Positions 1-8,648 of a stretch of DNA of 48,576 bases are shown here, piece after piece. The DNA is taken from contig JANQQB010000410.1 in the NCBI GenBank assembly GCA_028285165.1, forward strand, positions 1-48,576, read 5' to 3'. The translations under genes and the position numbers were made by a program. Each line of letters opens with the position of its first letter. Position 1 is the stretch's first letter. The stretch comes from Rhodobiaceae bacterium. GTDB lineage: Bacteria > Pseudomonadota > Alphaproteobacteria > Rhizobiales > JANQQB01. The notes under the pieces are model-generated. The model did no database searches. It saw only the letters and a program-made list of their open reading frames with translations, and was not told the origin of the DNA.

Positions 1-231
1 ATCAACAAGGGCGGCAGCGGCTTCCTTATGCGGCAACGTGACGTTGGCCCCAATAAACCCGCCTGCACGCAATATCTGTTTCAGGTCCGATATCGCATCG
101 GGCGCAATCGGGACCCGCTCATAGGACCCCGAAAGATGAAACTGATCGAGCCAATAGGTATGAATCAGCGGCGATCGGGAATGGTCGATCGGCCATCCGA
201 TGACACCGGCGCGGGGGGCGGGATCAGTCAT
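1..231 (-). CDS. aroE: Shikimate dehydrogenase (NADP+), N-terminal part, truncated by window edge
   Basis: This is the first 77 codons of a leftward gene whose 3' end lies outside the window. AroE reduces 3-dehydroshikimate to shikimate with NADPH in the cytoplasmic aromatic amino acid pathway. The visible part has the family N-terminus: GVIGWPIDHSRSP, with Ser18 and Ser20 as the expected shikimate-binding serines, and NVTLPHKE, with Lys69 as the expected catalytic lysine. The ATG at 231 lies inside the end of maf (8-nt overlap), which suggests translational coupling in a ppsR-maf-aroE operon. The family assignment is firm; the C-terminal NADP domain cannot be checked. Confidence 0.93.
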   Translation of the reverse strand, partial: MTDPAPRAGVIGWPIDHSRSPLIHTYWLDQFHLSGSYERVPIAPDAISDLKQILRAGGFIGANVTLPHKEAAAALVD

Positions 232-820
232 CGATCATGGTCTCGCTGCGCAGATAAGCCAGGAGAGGCAGAAGCGGCAGGCCGAGGATCGTGAAATAAT
301 CGCCGTCGATGCGTTCGAACAATTGCACGCCCTGGCCCTCGAGCTGATATCCTCCGACGCTTGCAAGCGCCTTGTCGCCGACGGACGCCAGATAGCGGCC
401 GAGGAATTCCGGCGAAAACGCGCGCATCGTCAGGTTCGCGGTCGAAACATGACGCCAAATGGCGGCGCCGTCGCGGGCACAGACGACGGCGGCATGAAGC
501 TCGTGCGTTTGCCCCCTCAACGTCAAAAGGTTCGATCGGGCCTCATCCATCGATTCCGCCTTGACCCAACGGCGCCCCTGAAAGGCAAGGATCTGGTCGG
601 CGCCGATGACGAGAGCTCCGGGAAACCGCTCCGACACATCGATTGCCTTTGCTTCGGCCAATACGGACGCAATGTCTTCGGGCATGAAGTCGGCTTCCAG
701 CAAAGGTTCTTCAATGGCTCTTTCGTCGACATCGGCCGGGATCGCGTCAAACTCCAGCCCTGCGTTGGATAACAGGGTCGCCCGGATTGCGCTTGTCGAT
801 GCTAGGATTAACGACTGCAT
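224..820 (-). CDS. maf: Maf-like nucleotide pyrophosphatase (house-cleaning NTPase)
   Basis: A 198-residue protein of the Maf/YceF/YhdE family, which hydrolyses modified or non-canonical nucleoside triphosphates to monophosphate and pyrophosphate. The N-terminal signature ASTSAIR (residues 7-13) matches the substrate loop. GADQ (73-76) supplies the catalytic Asp in the YceF-like form, so the preferred substrate may be a methylated GTP rather than dTTP; that sub-assignment is inference. The reading frame extends upstream, but the ATG at 820 gives the family start and sits in a TGATG overlap with the ppsR stop. The gene overlaps aroE by 8 nt at its 3' end. Confidence 0.9.
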   Translation of the reverse strand: MQSLILASTSAIRATLLSNAGLEFDAIPADVDERAIEEPLLEADFMPEDIASVLAEAKAIDVSERFPGALVIGADQILAFQGRRWVKAESMDEARSNLLTLRGQTHELHAAVVCARDGAAIWRHVSTANLTMRAFSPEFLGRYLASVGDKALASVGGYQLEGQGVQLFERIDGDYFTILGLPLLPLLAYLRSETMIDD

Positions 821-1671
821 CACCCCTCCAACTGCGCTTCCAGCCGGGCCGCGTCTCGCTGGTTCTTGAGACTGAGGACCTCTGCGGCGGTCTCTTCGAT
901 CGACCGGCGGGTGACATCGATGACGGGCCATCCGGTCTCTGCACACAAGCGTTTCGTGTAGGCGATTTCCTCGGCGATCGCGCGACGATCCACATAGGGA
1001 TTGTCTTCGTTCGACGCATTCAGCGTCATCAGGCGATTGCGGCGGATGTGAAGGATCCTGTCGGGACTGGCGGTCAAGGCAACAATGAGCGGACCCACAG
1101 CCTGCTTGATCCGATCCGGAAAGGTCAGCGTCGGGACGATCGGCACGTTCACCGTCTTGATGCCGCGATTGGCGAGATACATGCTCGTCGGGGTCTTCGA
1201 TGTCCGGCTGATCCCGACAAGGATTACATCCGCCGTTTCGAGATCTTCCGGAAGCTGCCCGTCATCGTGCATCATCGTATAGTTCAGCGCCTCAATGCGA
1301 CGAAAGTAATCGGCATCAAGGGCATGCTGACCGCCGATCTTCGCGGTCAGGGGCAGGTTGAGATAGGCCTGAAACACATTATGGATCGGATCGAGCACGT
1401 TGCGACAGGGCAGACTGAAGCCCTGGCACGCGGTCTCCAGCGCGTCGACAAGCCCGTCGTCCACCAGCGTGTACAACACGATACCGGGCGCGCCCTCGAT
1501 GTCCCGGATGACGCGTTCCATCTGCACGGCGGACCGCACCAATGGATAGACATGCTCGATAGCATGAATGTTCTCATAACGTGCAGCCGCTGCACGGGAG
1601 ACCGTGAGCAGCGTTTCACCGGTGGAATCGGACACCAGATGGATGTGAAAGAAGTTGCGGTTCGGACTCAC
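820..1671 (-). CDS. ppsR: Bifunctional pyruvate phosphate dikinase/PEP synthase regulatory protein (DUF299)
   Basis: A 283-residue kinase-pyrophosphorylase of the DUF299 family. These enzymes inactivate PEP synthase or pyruvate phosphate dikinase by ADP-dependent threonine phosphorylation and reactivate it by phosphorolysis. Visible marks are the N-terminal HLVSDSTGET motif and the nucleotide-binding GISRTSKTP loop at about residues 153-161. The frame is open up to 1764, but the GTG at 1671 gives the usual family length and keeps the N-terminus next to the conserved HLVSDSTG motif; a GGGAAAA stretch just upstream could be a weak SD. The target kinase is not in this window. The gene heads the ppsR-maf-aroE operon and flanks the candidate origin. 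Confidence 0.88.
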   Translation of the reverse strand: MSPNRNFFHIHLVSDSTGETLLTVSRAAAARYENIHAIEHVYPLVRSAVQMERVIRDIEGAPGIVLYTLVDDGLVDALETACQGFSLPCRNVLDPIHNVFQAYLNLPLTAKIGGQHALDADYFRRIEALNYTMMHDDGQLPEDLETADVILVGISRTSKTPTSMYLANRGIKTVNVPIVPTLTFPDRIKQAVGPLIVALTASPDRILHIRRNRLMTLNASNEDNPYVDRRAIAEEIAYTKRLCAETGWPVIDVTRRSIEETAAEVLSLKNQRDAARLEAQLEG

Positions 1672-1846
1672 ATGGTTTTCCCGGGCGCTGGTGATAAGGA
1701 GGGACAAATCGCGGGTTCGGACCTGCTGTAGCGAAGACCGGTGGACATGGCCAGCAGCTATCAACAGGCCATGGTTTCAAGGCCGGCATTTCCCGTGCCT
1801 GTTGGCAAGCCTCGCAAGGGCATGTTTTTCTGCAAACGATGGGTGT

Positions 1847-1855
1847 TTGTCCACA
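1847..1855 (+). promoter_or_regulatory. DnaA-box-like site TTGTCCACA
   Basis: One mismatch to the TTATCCACA consensus (third base). It lies about 20 bp to the left of the AT-rich stretch in the candidate origin. Confidence 0.5.
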
Positions 1856-1875
1856 GGATTGCCGCACGATCATCC

Positions 1876-1902
1876 AATTTAATTTCATAAAATCAATATG
1901 TT
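1876..1902. other. AT-rich putative DNA unwinding element
   Basis: 24 of 27 bases are A or T. This is the most AT-rich run in the gap and is flanked by DnaA-like boxes on both sides. It overlaps the IHF-like site, an arrangement seen in other alphaproteobacterial origins. Confidence 0.45.
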
Positions 1903-1903
1903 A
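1891..1903 (+). promoter_or_regulatory. IHF binding site
   Basis: AATCAATATGTTA fits the WATCAANNNNTTR consensus at every defined position. An IHF site next to DnaA boxes is a usual origin component, because IHF bends DNA during initiation. Confidence 0.55.
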
Positions 1904-1973
1904 GGGATCTTTACCGGATTGCGGCGCACTTTAGGTCCACGCTTGGTCAGGGGCCTGCGGGAGCCTGTCGGGA

Positions 1974-1993
1974 TGTGGACGAGATGTGGATGC
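1974..1993 (-). promoter_or_regulatory. Pair of weak DnaA-like boxes (TCGTCCACA, GCATCCACA)
   Basis: Two minus-strand nonamers at 1974-1982 and 1985-1993, 11 bp apart (one helical turn). They share the TCCACA core, with two mismatches each to TTATCCACA. Regular spacing and common orientation suggest cooperative DnaA binding. Confidence 0.4.
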
Positions 1994-2065
1994 GGATTCC
2001 TCCCTGCAATTCACCGGCAATAAGAATAATCAAGACTCTTAAAATATCTTTCTTTAAGGAGATTG

Positions 2066-2110
2066 GTGAACAATCGCATGGGTCTGATCACTTGGAAAAA
2101 CCGCTTCTGA
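2066..2110 (+). CDS. Possible 14-codon leader ORF overlapping the hemE start
   Basis: A GTG at 2066 (or an in-frame ATG at 2078) follows the strong AAGGAG at 2056-2061 and reads 14 codons to a TGA at 2108-2110, in the frame +1 to hemE. It spans the presumed TTG start of hemE at 2092. It could be a coupling leader peptide, or it could reflect a one-base error that hides the true hemE start. No homology can be judged at this length. Confidence 0.25.
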   Translation: MNNRMGLITWKNRF

Positions 2111-3123
2111 ATGCCCTGAAAGGCGAGCCGCAAACCGTTCCGCCGATCTGGATGATGCGCCAGGCCGGCCGTTATCTGCCTGAGTACCGGGCTGTCCGGG
2201 CGACCACACCGTCGTTCCTGGATTTTTGCTATTCGCCTGAAAAAGCGACCGAGGTAACGCTCCAGCCGATCGATCGCTACGATTTCGATGCGGCGATCCT
2301 GTTCTCCGATATTCTGGTTGTGCCGGACGCGCTTGGACAGGAGGTCTGGTTCGAAGAGGGTTTCGGACCGCGTCTGACGCCGATCGATCCGGACAATCCG
2401 GGTCTCGATGATCCGCAGAAGGCGATTGAACGGCTGGCACCCGTCTTTGAAGCGGTCGAACGCATCCGCGAACGGCTCAGTCCGAACAAGGCGCTGCTGG
2501 GCTTTTGCGGAGCACCCTGGACGCTTGCGACCTACATGATCGCGGGACGCGGCAAGGAAGAACAAAGGGCCGCGCGCGAGGCGATCCTGCGCAAGCCGGA
2601 AGCGTGCGCGGCGTTGTTCGATCTTCTCGTGGAGACATCCGTTGTGTATCTGTGCGAACAGATCCGGCGCGGTGCGGACGCGGTCCAGATTTTCGATACC
2701 TGGGCCGGGGCGCTGGACGATGTTGCGTTCGATACCTGGGTCACACAGCCGACACGGCGCATCGTTGAGGGCGTCAAGTCACGGCATCCCGACGTGCCTG
2801 TCGTCGGTTTTCCGAAAAGCATCGGTCTGCGGCTTGAGCGGTATGTCGTGGAGACCGGGATCGATGCGGTGGGCCTGGATTCCGGCGTACCGCTCGCCTT
2901 TGCCCGGGATGTGCTTCAGAAGCGGGTCTGCGTTCAGGGCAATATCGATCCTCTCCGCCTGATCATGGGCGGTACGGCGCTTTCCGACGCCATCGATGAG
3001 GCCTTGTCGGTGCTTGGCGGCGGACCGTATGTGTTCAATCTCGGCCACGGCGTGACACCGGATACGCCCATGGATCACGTGCAGGCCATGATTGATCAGG
3101 TACGTGCCTATCGGAGCGGTTGA
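2092..3123 (+). CDS. hemE: Uroporphyrinogen III decarboxylase
   Basis: A 343-residue cytoplasmic enzyme that decarboxylates the four acetates of uroporphyrinogen III to give coproporphyrinogen III for haem synthesis. Conserved residues are present: RQAGR near residues 23-27, the catalytic Asp73 in FSDILVVPD, the YMIAGRG tyrosine, and His319 in NLGHGV. The start is uncertain. The frame is open from 1975, but that extension runs through the origin boxes. The TTG at 2092 gives the normal family N-terminus but has no good SD. A strong AAGGAG at 2056-2061 instead serves a short out-of-frame ORF at 2066-2110. hemJ follows after 6 nt, so the two haem genes are probably co-transcribed. Confidence 0.93.
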   Translation: MEKPLLNALKGEPQTVPPIWMMRQAGRYLPEYRAVRATTPSFLDFCYSPEKATEVTLQPIDRYDFDAAILFSDILVVPDALGQEVWFEEGFGPRLTPIDPDNPGLDDPQKAIERLAPVFEAVERIRERLSPNKALLGFCGAPWTLATYMIAGRGKEEQRAAREAILRKPEACAALFDLLVETSVVYLCEQIRRGADAVQIFDTWAGALDDVAFDTWVTQPTRRIVEGVKSRHPDVPVVGFPKSIGLRLERYVVETGIDAVGLDSGVPLAFARDVLQKRVCVQGNIDPLRLIMGGTALSDAIDEALSVLGGGPYVFNLGHGVTPDTPMDHVQAMIDQVRAYRSG

Positions 3124-3129
3124 TCCGTC

Positions 3130-3555
3130 GTGACGTACGAAATCGTCAAATCACTACACATCATTTCGATCATCGCCTGGATGGCGGGTATGCTCTACCT
3201 GCCGCGCCTCATGGTGTATCACGCCGATGCCACGGTCGGGACAGAGATGTCGGAAACCTTCAAGGTGATGGAACGTCGGCTCTTGAAGGCGATCATCAAT
3301 CCGGCCATGGCAGCGTCCTGGCTGTTCGGATTGTGGCTGGTTCAGATTGCCGACTACTGGTCCAGCGGCTGGATGCACGCCAAGTTCGCACTGATCCTGG
3401 CCCTGACCGCCTGTCACGGCCTGTTGGCGCGGCACGTCAGGGAGTTTGCATCGGACAGCAATGATCGTTCCACGCGATACTTCCGGATTATCAACGAAGT
3501 ACCGACTGTGCTGATGATCGGGATCGTTTTTCTGGTGATCTTCAAACCGTTTTGA
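3130..3555 (+). CDS. hemJ: Protoporphyrinogen IX oxidase, HemJ type
   Basis: A 141-residue inner-membrane protein with four predicted helices, of the HemJ (UPF0093) family that oxidises protoporphyrinogen IX to protoporphyrin IX. It carries the family motif SLHIISIIAWMAG with the conserved His10, the LYLPRL stretch, and a conserved Lys85 in the third helix region. The GTG at 3130 is preceded by GGAG at about 3115 and gives the standard N-terminus. It lies 6 nt after hemE, which performs an earlier step of the same pathway. Confidence 0.92.
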   Translation: MTYEIVKSLHIISIIAWMAGMLYLPRLMVYHADATVGTEMSETFKVMERRLLKAIINPAMAASWLFGLWLVQIADYWSSGWMHAKFALILALTACHGLLARHVREFASDSNDRSTRYFRIINEVPTVLMIGIVFLVIFKPF

Positions 3556-3606
3556 GCAAATCGACGCGGAAGGCCTGAATTCGGCGTTATCCGGAGCGAT
3601 AGGCGC

Positions 3607-3635
3607 TTGTAACTGGCCCGCGAAGCAGCTATCTA
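3607..3635 (+). promoter_or_regulatory. Sigma-70-like promoter upstream of rho
   Basis: TTGTAA at 3607-3612, a 17-bp spacer, and TATCTA at 3630-3635 in the hemJ-rho gap. This would give rho a leader of about 145 nt, in keeping with the autoregulated leaders known for rho genes. Confidence 0.5.
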
Positions 3636-3783
3636 TAAGCCAATCCCTCAAAAGCAGACGGATACCTCCAGCACGCGAGTGCAGGTGTCACGACCGGCGG
3701 AACGGTTGTTCCCCTCACAGATCTGCATTTTCCCAGTTCCCAACTTTATTCGTTGGCCCACCACAAGATCGAGATTCGCATTC

Positions 3784-5049
3784 ATGCGCGAAATGAAACT
3801 TCAGGATTTGAAGTCGAAATCCCCGACTGAGTTGCTGGCGTTTGCCGAAGAGCACGAAGTCGAAAACGCGAGCACGATGCGCAAGCAGGAATTGATGTTT
3901 GCCATCCTGAAACAGCTCGCCGACCAGGAAATCGATATCATTGGACAAGGCGTGATCGAAGTGCTGCAGGACGGCTTCGGCTTCCTGCGGTCACCGGATG
4001 CCAATTACCTGCCCGGTCCTGACGATATCTACGTGTCGCCGTCGCAGATCCGACGCTTTTCCTTGCGAACCGGCGATACGGTCGAAGGGGAAATCCGCAG
4101 TCCGAAGGACGGCGAGCGGTATTTTGCCCTTCTGAAAGTAAATTCCATCAATTTCGAAGAGCCGGAAAAGGCTCGACACAAGATCCATTTCGACAATCTG
4201 ACGCCGCTCTATCCCGAAGAGCGCCTGCGCATGGAAGTCGAAGACCCGACCATCAAGGACCTGTCGGCTCGGGTCATCGATCTGACCGCGCCGCTCGGCA
4301 AAGGACAACGGGGCCTCATCACGGCGCCGCCGCGGACCGGTAAGACGGTCTTTTTGCAGAACATCGCCAAATCGATCACAACGAACCATCCGGAATGTTA
4401 TCTGATCGTCCTCCTTATCGACGAGCGGCCTGAAGAAGTCACCGACATGCAGCGTACGGTGAAGGGCGAGGTCATCTCATCGACGTTCGATGAACCGGCA
4501 ACGCGTCACGTTCAGGTGGCCGAGATGGTGATCGAGAAGGCGAAACGTCTCACCGAACATGGACGGGACGTTGTGATCCTGCTGGATTCCATTACCCGTC
4601 TCGGCCGGGCCTACAACACCGTCGTGCCGTCTTCCGGTAAGGTGCTTACCGGTGGTGTCGATGCCAACGCCCTGCAACGTCCGAAGCGGTTTTTCGGTGC
4701 CGCCCGCAACATCGAAGAAGGCGGGTCGCTGACCATTATCGCAACAGCTCTGATCGACACCGGCAGCCGAATGGACGAAGTGATCTTCGAGGAATTCAAG
4801 GGGACAGGCAATTCCGAGATCATCCTTGATCGCAAGGTTGCGGACAAGCGTGTGTTCCCGTCCATCGACATCCAGCGTTCCGGCACCCGGAAAGAAGAAT
4901 TGCTCGTCGAACCGGTTCAACTGAAGAAGATGTATGTGCTGCGCCGCATCCTAAACCCGATGGGAACCGTCGATGCCATCGAGTTCCTGATCGACAAGTT
5001 GCGCCAGACGAAATCGAACGGTGAATTCTTCGATTCCATGAATACCTGA
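3784..5049 (+). CDS. rho: Transcription termination factor Rho
   Basis: A 421-residue hexameric RNA-dependent ATPase/helicase that terminates transcription at Rho-dependent sites. The N-terminal RNA-binding OSB domain begins with [24 protein letters not shown] is the primary RNA site. APPRTGKT (181-188) is the Walker A loop and [13 protein letters not shown] the Walker B region. Length matches the family. The frame is open from 3679, but ATG 3784 gives the usual N-terminus; ATG 3793 is also possible. A candidate promoter precedes it and an intrinsic terminator follows, so it is probably monocistronic. Confidence 0.96.
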   Translation: MREMKLQDLKSKSPTELLAFAEEHEVENASTMRKQELMFAILKQLADQEIDIIGQGVIEVLQDGFGFLRSPDANYLPGPDDIYVSPSQIRRFSLRTGDTVEGEIRSPKDGERYFALLKVNSINFEEPEKARHKIHFDNLTPLYPEERLRMEVEDPTIKDLSARVIDLTAPLGKGQRGLITAPPRTGKTVFLQNIAKSITTNHPECYLIVLLIDERPEEVTDMQRTVKGEVISSTFDEPATRHVQVAEMVIEKAKRLTEHGRDVVILLDSITRLGRAYNTVVPSSGKVLTGGVDANALQRPKRFFGAARNIEEGGSLTIIATALIDTGSRMDEVIFEEFKGTGNSEIILDRKVADKRVFPSIDIQRSGTRKEELLVEPVQLKKMYVLRRILNPMGTVDAIEFLIDKLRQTKSNGEFFDSMNT

Positions 5050-5105
5050 TCGAGGCGACGAGTCGATTCGCTAGCGTTTCGATTCCAAAACGCCGATCGA
5101 CAGAG

Positions 5106-5138
5106 AAGGGCCGTGGCGTCGACGTCATGGCCTTTTTT
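5106..5138 (+). terminator. Intrinsic terminator of rho
   Basis: A stem GGCCGTG (5109-5115) pairs with CATGGCC (5126-5132) around a 10-nt loop, with one G-T pair. Upstream A's can pair with the following run of six T's (5133-5138). It lies 60 nt after the rho stop. Confidence 0.72.
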
Positions 5139-5215
5139 GTTTTGCAACTGCAACGAGTCTTACGGAAAGATAATCGTTTCGGTATTCATCCGTCAGAATA
5201 TCTGGAATTCGTGCG

Positions 5216-6574
5216 ATGGCTTCCGATCAGGATACAATTTTTGCTCTCGCGACCCCGGGTCTACCGGCTGCTTTGGCTGTGGTCCGTATGTCCGGGGCAC
5301 GAACCCGATTCGTATTCGAAACGATGTGTGGCGCGGTGCCCGATCCGCGTCTGGCCGCCTACCGATCCATTGCTGATCCGGAAACCGGAGACGTGATCGA
5401 TCGCGCCCTGGTGCTGTGGTTTCCAGGGCCGGCAAGCTTTACCGGTGAGGATGCCGCGGAGTTTCATGTGCATGGCGGACCGGCTGTCGTGCGGGCGATC
5501 CTCGATGCGCTCGGACGCATTGCGGGCATGCGTATGGCCGAGGCCGGTGAGTTCACTTACCGGGCCTTCTTGAACGGGAAGATGGATCTCACGTCGGTGG
5601 AGGGCCTTGCCGACCTGATTTCGGCGGAAACGGAAAGTCAGCGGCGCCAGGCGCTTCGCCAGGGCGAGGGGCGGCTCGGATCGATCTATGGCGGCTGGCG
5701 AAACCGGTTGATCGCAGCCCGGGCAATGATTGAGGCTGAACTGGACTTTTCCGACGAAGACGACGTGCCGACCGATACCGGATCCGGAATGCGATCCGAC
5801 CTGAAAAACCTGGCGGACGAAATCCGGGGTCATATCAACGCGTCGAGCCGATCCAGAGCCATTCGGTCCGGCCTTTCCGTTGTGCTTCAGGGCGCACCGA
5901 ATGTGGGAAAGTCGAGCCTCCTGAACGCATTGTCGCGTCGCGATGCGGCCATCGTATCGGATGAGGCGGGGACGACCCGGGATGTCGTGACGGTTGCGAT
6001 GGATCTTGGCGGATATCTGTTTTCGGTGAGCGATACGGCCGGGTTGCGCGACACCACGTCAAAGATCGAGGCCGAAGGCGTCCGTCGATCGCTCGAAGCC
6101 GGCAGGCGAGCCGATCTCATTCTCTGGCTCGACGACGGTTCGAAGGCAAGTGTCCGAGAAACGAACCGGTTTGCCATCAATCCGGACAACTCGGCTGGCG
6201 CGCCCGTCTGGCGCGTCGCCAGTAAGACAGACCTTCGACCCGAGGATGAGGACGACACACCCTTTCCGCCGGATATCCGGATCTCGTCGCAGACGGGGGC
6301 CGGTCTCGACCTGCTTGAGCAGAAACTCATCGCGTTCGGGTCGACAAAGCTCGGAAACGGTGGCGACGACCTTGCGACCCGTGTGCGGCATATCGACGAA
6401 TTGCAGCACACTTTGACAGCCCTGGATTCAGCGCTCGCGCACGACAATCGGCCTGCGGAATTGGTTGCCGAGGATCTGCGGTCCGCGTCGGATGCATTGG
6501 GCAGGCTTACGGGCCGGATCGACGTTGAAGATCTGCTGGATGTGATTTTTTCGGAGTTCTGTATCGGCAAATAG
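5216..6574 (+). CDS. mnmE: tRNA modification GTPase MnmE (TrmE)
   Basis: A 452-residue GTPase that works with MnmG to install the carboxymethylaminomethyl group on wobble uridine 34 of some tRNAs. The folate-binding N-terminal domain begins at DTIFALATPG. The G domain, inserted in the helical domain, has G1 GAPNVGKS (226-233) and G3 DTAGLRD (273-279). The C-terminal FCIGK with Cys449 is the family hallmark. ATG 5216 gives the standard N-terminus. Its partner mnmG lies downstream, separated by a parS site. Confidence 0.96.
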   Translation: MASDQDTIFALATPGLPAALAVVRMSGARTRFVFETMCGAVPDPRLAAYRSIADPETGDVIDRALVLWFPGPASFTGEDAAEFHVHGGPAVVRAILDALGRIAGMRMAEAGEFTYRAFLNGKMDLTSVEGLADLISAETESQRRQALRQGEGRLGSIYGGWRNRLIAARAMIEAELDFSDEDDVPTDTGSGMRSDLKNLADEIRGHINASSRSRAIRSGLSVVLQGAPNVGKSSLLNALSRRDAAIVSDEAGTTRDVVTVAMDLGGYLFSVSDTAGLRDTTSKIEAEGVRRSLEAGRRADLILWLDDGSKASVRETNRFAINPDNSAGAPVWRVASKTDLRPEDEDDTPFPPDIRISSQTGAGLDLLEQKLIAFGSTKLGNGGDDLATRVRHIDELQHTLTALDSALAHDNRPAELVAEDLRSASDALGRLTGRIDVEDLLDVIFSEFCIGK

Positions 6575-6581
6575 CGGGTGA

Positions 6582-6597
6582 TGTTTCACGTGAAACA
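6582..6597. promoter_or_regulatory. parS: parS centromere site 1
   Basis: A perfect 16-bp palindrome TGTTTCACGTGAAACA, extended to 18 bp by flanking A and T. It is identical to the consensus ParB nucleation site. It lies between mnmE and mnmG, 8 nt after the mnmE stop, about 4.6 kb from the candidate origin. Confidence 0.96.
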
Positions 6598-6667
6598 TTC
6601 GATTCGTGTCCGATACAATCTCGGTCGGAAAGGTGGGCCTCCGCCTTATCAATCCTATCTCTATTCT

Positions 6668-6696
6668 TTGACGCGCCGATCCAAAGCGGCTACGAC
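6668..6696 (+). promoter_or_regulatory. Weak promoter candidate for mnmG-rsmG-parAB
   Basis: TTGACG (6668-6673), 17-bp spacer, TACGAC (6691-6696). The -35 is good and the -10 is poor. It is the best match in the mnmE-mnmG gap. Confidence 0.3.
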
Positions 6697-6746
6697 CGGC
6701 AGCCGACCAATGAATGATGTCTTGAGCCTGTCAGGAGGTATCGATC

Positions 6747-8639
6747 GTGCTGAGGGAACACAGCTATGACGTGATCGTCATCGGCGGTGGTCATGCCGGC
6801 ACTGAAGCCGCGGCCGCGGCAGCCCGCGCCGGTGCCCGTGTCGGGCTTGCCACACACCGGTTCGAGACCGTTGGCGTGATGTCGTGCAATCCGGCCATTG
6901 GCGGCCTGGGCAAGGGACATCTGGTTCGGGAGATCGATGCGCTCGGCGGTCTGATGGGTGAAGTCGCTGATGCGGCAGGGATCCAGTTCCGGATGCTGAA
7001 CCGCCGAAAGGGACCGGCCGTGCGGGGACCGCGGGCCCAATCGGATCGGAAACTCTATCGGCAGGCCATGCAGGCCGCGATCCGGCAACAGGACGGGCTG
7101 ACGATCCTCGAAGGGGCGGTCGGAGACCTTATCATCGACGGACATGCCGCCACCGGCATCGTTATGGAAGACGGCCGGCGATTTGCGGCCGGCGCGGTGA
7201 TCCTCACGACCGGGACGTTCCTGCGTGGCCTGATCCATATCGGTGAAAAACGAATTCCGGCCGGTCGAGTGGGTGAGGCGCCATCGGAGGGATTGTCGCA
7301 AACGTTGTCACGGCTTGACTTCAGGCTCGCGCGCTTGAAAACCGGGACGCCGGCCCGTCTTGACGGGCGCACAATCGATTGGGATGCGCTGACCGAACAG
7401 CCCGGCGACGATCCGCCTGTTCCGTTTTCCTTCATGAACGACCGGATTACGACACCGCAAATCTCTTGCCACATTACGCGGACGACCCCCGAGACGCATC
7501 GGATCATAGAAGAGAACCTGACAAAGTCCGCCGTCTATTCCGGCCAGATCGAGGGGACCGGCCCGCGCTATTGTCCGTCTATCGAGGACAAGGTCGTGAA
7601 GTTCGGAGATCGGGACAGTCACCAGATTTTCCTCGAACCGGAAGGCCTGGACGACGATACGGTTTACCCGAACGGGATCTCGACCTCTTTGCCGGAAGAT
7701 GTCCAGGACGCATTCCTGAAAACGATTCCGGGTTTGGAAAGTGCCCGGATCCTTCAGCATGGCTACGCGATCGAGTACGATCACGTCGATCCGCGCGAAT
7801 TGAAGGCGAGCCTTGAAACGCGACGGGTCGAACGCCTCTTCCTGGCCGGACAGATCAACGGCACGACCGGATATGAAGAAGCCGCGGCCCAAGGTCTGGT
7901 TGCCGGCCTCAACGCCGCGCGCCGGGCCGGCGGGCAATCGGCATGGACCGTAAGCCGGACAGACGCCTATATCGGTGTTCTTGTCGACGATCTGGTCACA
8001 CGTGGCGTTTCCGAGCCGTACCGGATGTTCACGTCCCGGGCCGAATTCCGCCTATCGCTTCGCGCCGACAATGCCGATCAGCGACTGACCGAGCAGGGGC
8101 ACGACTTGGGGATCGTCGGCCATGAGCGGTTGAATCGGTTCCGGAACAAACAGGCAAAGCTTGATGCGGCGCGATCGAGATTGGACCAGGTGACGCTGAC
8201 GCCGAACGAAGCGGCACGGTATGGTCTGACCCTCAATCGGGATGGTATCCGTCGAACCGGGTTCGAGCTGCTCGCCCGGCCGGAAATCGATTTTGAAGTC
8301 TTGTGCACCATCTGGCCGGACCTGCGTGATATCGAGCAGTCGACCGCGGATCAGCTTGAGATCGATGCGAGCTATGCGGTCTATCTCGAGCGGCAGAAGG
8401 CCGATGTCGAGGCCTATCGACGGGATGAAAACAAACGGATTCCTGAGGATTTTTCGTTTCTCGGATTGCCGGGACTGTCGAACGAGATGCAGCAGAAGCT
8501 TCAGGCCGTGAAACCGGCGACCTTGTCGGCAGCGGCGCGGATCGACGGCATGACGCCGGCAGCGCTGACACTGGTGCTTGCGCATGTCCGGCGTCTCGAA
8601 CAGACACGAGATACGGCGCGGGACGCGGCCCAGGCCTGA
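6747..8639 (+). CDS. mnmG: tRNA uridine-5-carboxymethylaminomethyl modification enzyme MnmG (GidA)
   Basis: A 630-residue FAD-dependent partner of MnmE that modifies wobble uridine 34. The N-terminal dinucleotide-binding motif is [12 protein letters not shown] (from residue 11), followed by the family signature [36 protein letters not shown] and the TSRAEFRL motif also match. The GTG at 6747 is set by an excellent SD (AGGAGG, 6733-6738, 8 nt upstream). It starts the mnmG-rsmG-parA-parB run, the arrangement conserved near many bacterial origins. Confidence 0.96.
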   Translation: MLREHSYDVIVIGGGHAGTEAAAAAARAGARVGLATHRFETVGVMSCNPAIGGLGKGHLVREIDALGGLMGEVADAAGIQFRMLNRRKGPAVRGPRAQSDRKLYRQAMQAAIRQQDGLTILEGAVGDLIIDGHAATGIVMEDGRRFAAGAVILTTGTFLRGLIHIGEKRIPAGRVGEAPSEGLSQTLSRLDFRLARLKTGTPARLDGRTIDWDALTEQPGDDPPVPFSFMNDRITTPQISCHITRTTPETHRIIEENLTKSAVYSGQIEGTGPRYCPSIEDKVVKFGDRDSHQIFLEPEGLDDDTVYPNGISTSLPEDVQDAFLKTIPGLESARILQHGYAIEYDHVDPRELKASLETRRVERLFLAGQINGTTGYEEAAAQGLVAGLNAARRAGGQSAWTVSRTDAYIGVLVDDLVTRGVSEPYRMFTSRAEFRLSLRADNADQRLTEQGHDLGIVGHERLNRFRNKQAKLDAARSRLDQVTLTPNEAARYGLTLNRDGIRRTGFELLARPEIDFEVLCTIWPDLRDIEQSTADQLEIDASYAVYLERQKADVEAYRRDENKRIPEDFSFLGLPGLSNEMQQKLQAVKPATLSAAARIDGMTPAALTLVLAHVRRLEQTRDTARDAAQA

Positions 8640-8648
8640 AGGCGCATC

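Larger units (their letters stand above)
1672..2091. other. oriC: Candidate chromosomal replication origin (oriC) in the ppsR-hemE gap
   Basis: A 420-bp gap with no convincing gene. It contains an AT-rich stretch at 1876-1902 (24 of 27 bases A/T) in a GC-rich genome, a consensus IHF site at 1891-1903, and three boxes with the TCCACA core of the DnaA box at 1847-1855, 1974-1982 and 1985-1993. It adjoins hemE, the established position of the Caulobacter and Rickettsia origins, and lies within 7 kb of two parS sites and parAB. The individual DnaA boxes are imperfect (one to two mismatches), so the call rests on the combination of features and synteny. Confidence 0.62.

Noticed and set aside
2041-2059. 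TTAA...TTAA pair upstream of hemE as a CtrA site
   Set aside because: The half sites are 11 bp apart instead of 7, so it does not fit the CtrA consensus.
6578-6769. 63-codon ORF starting at the first parS site (MMFHVKHS)
   Set aside because: The start of the peptide is simply parS translated; there is no SD and the ORF runs into mnmG out of frame.
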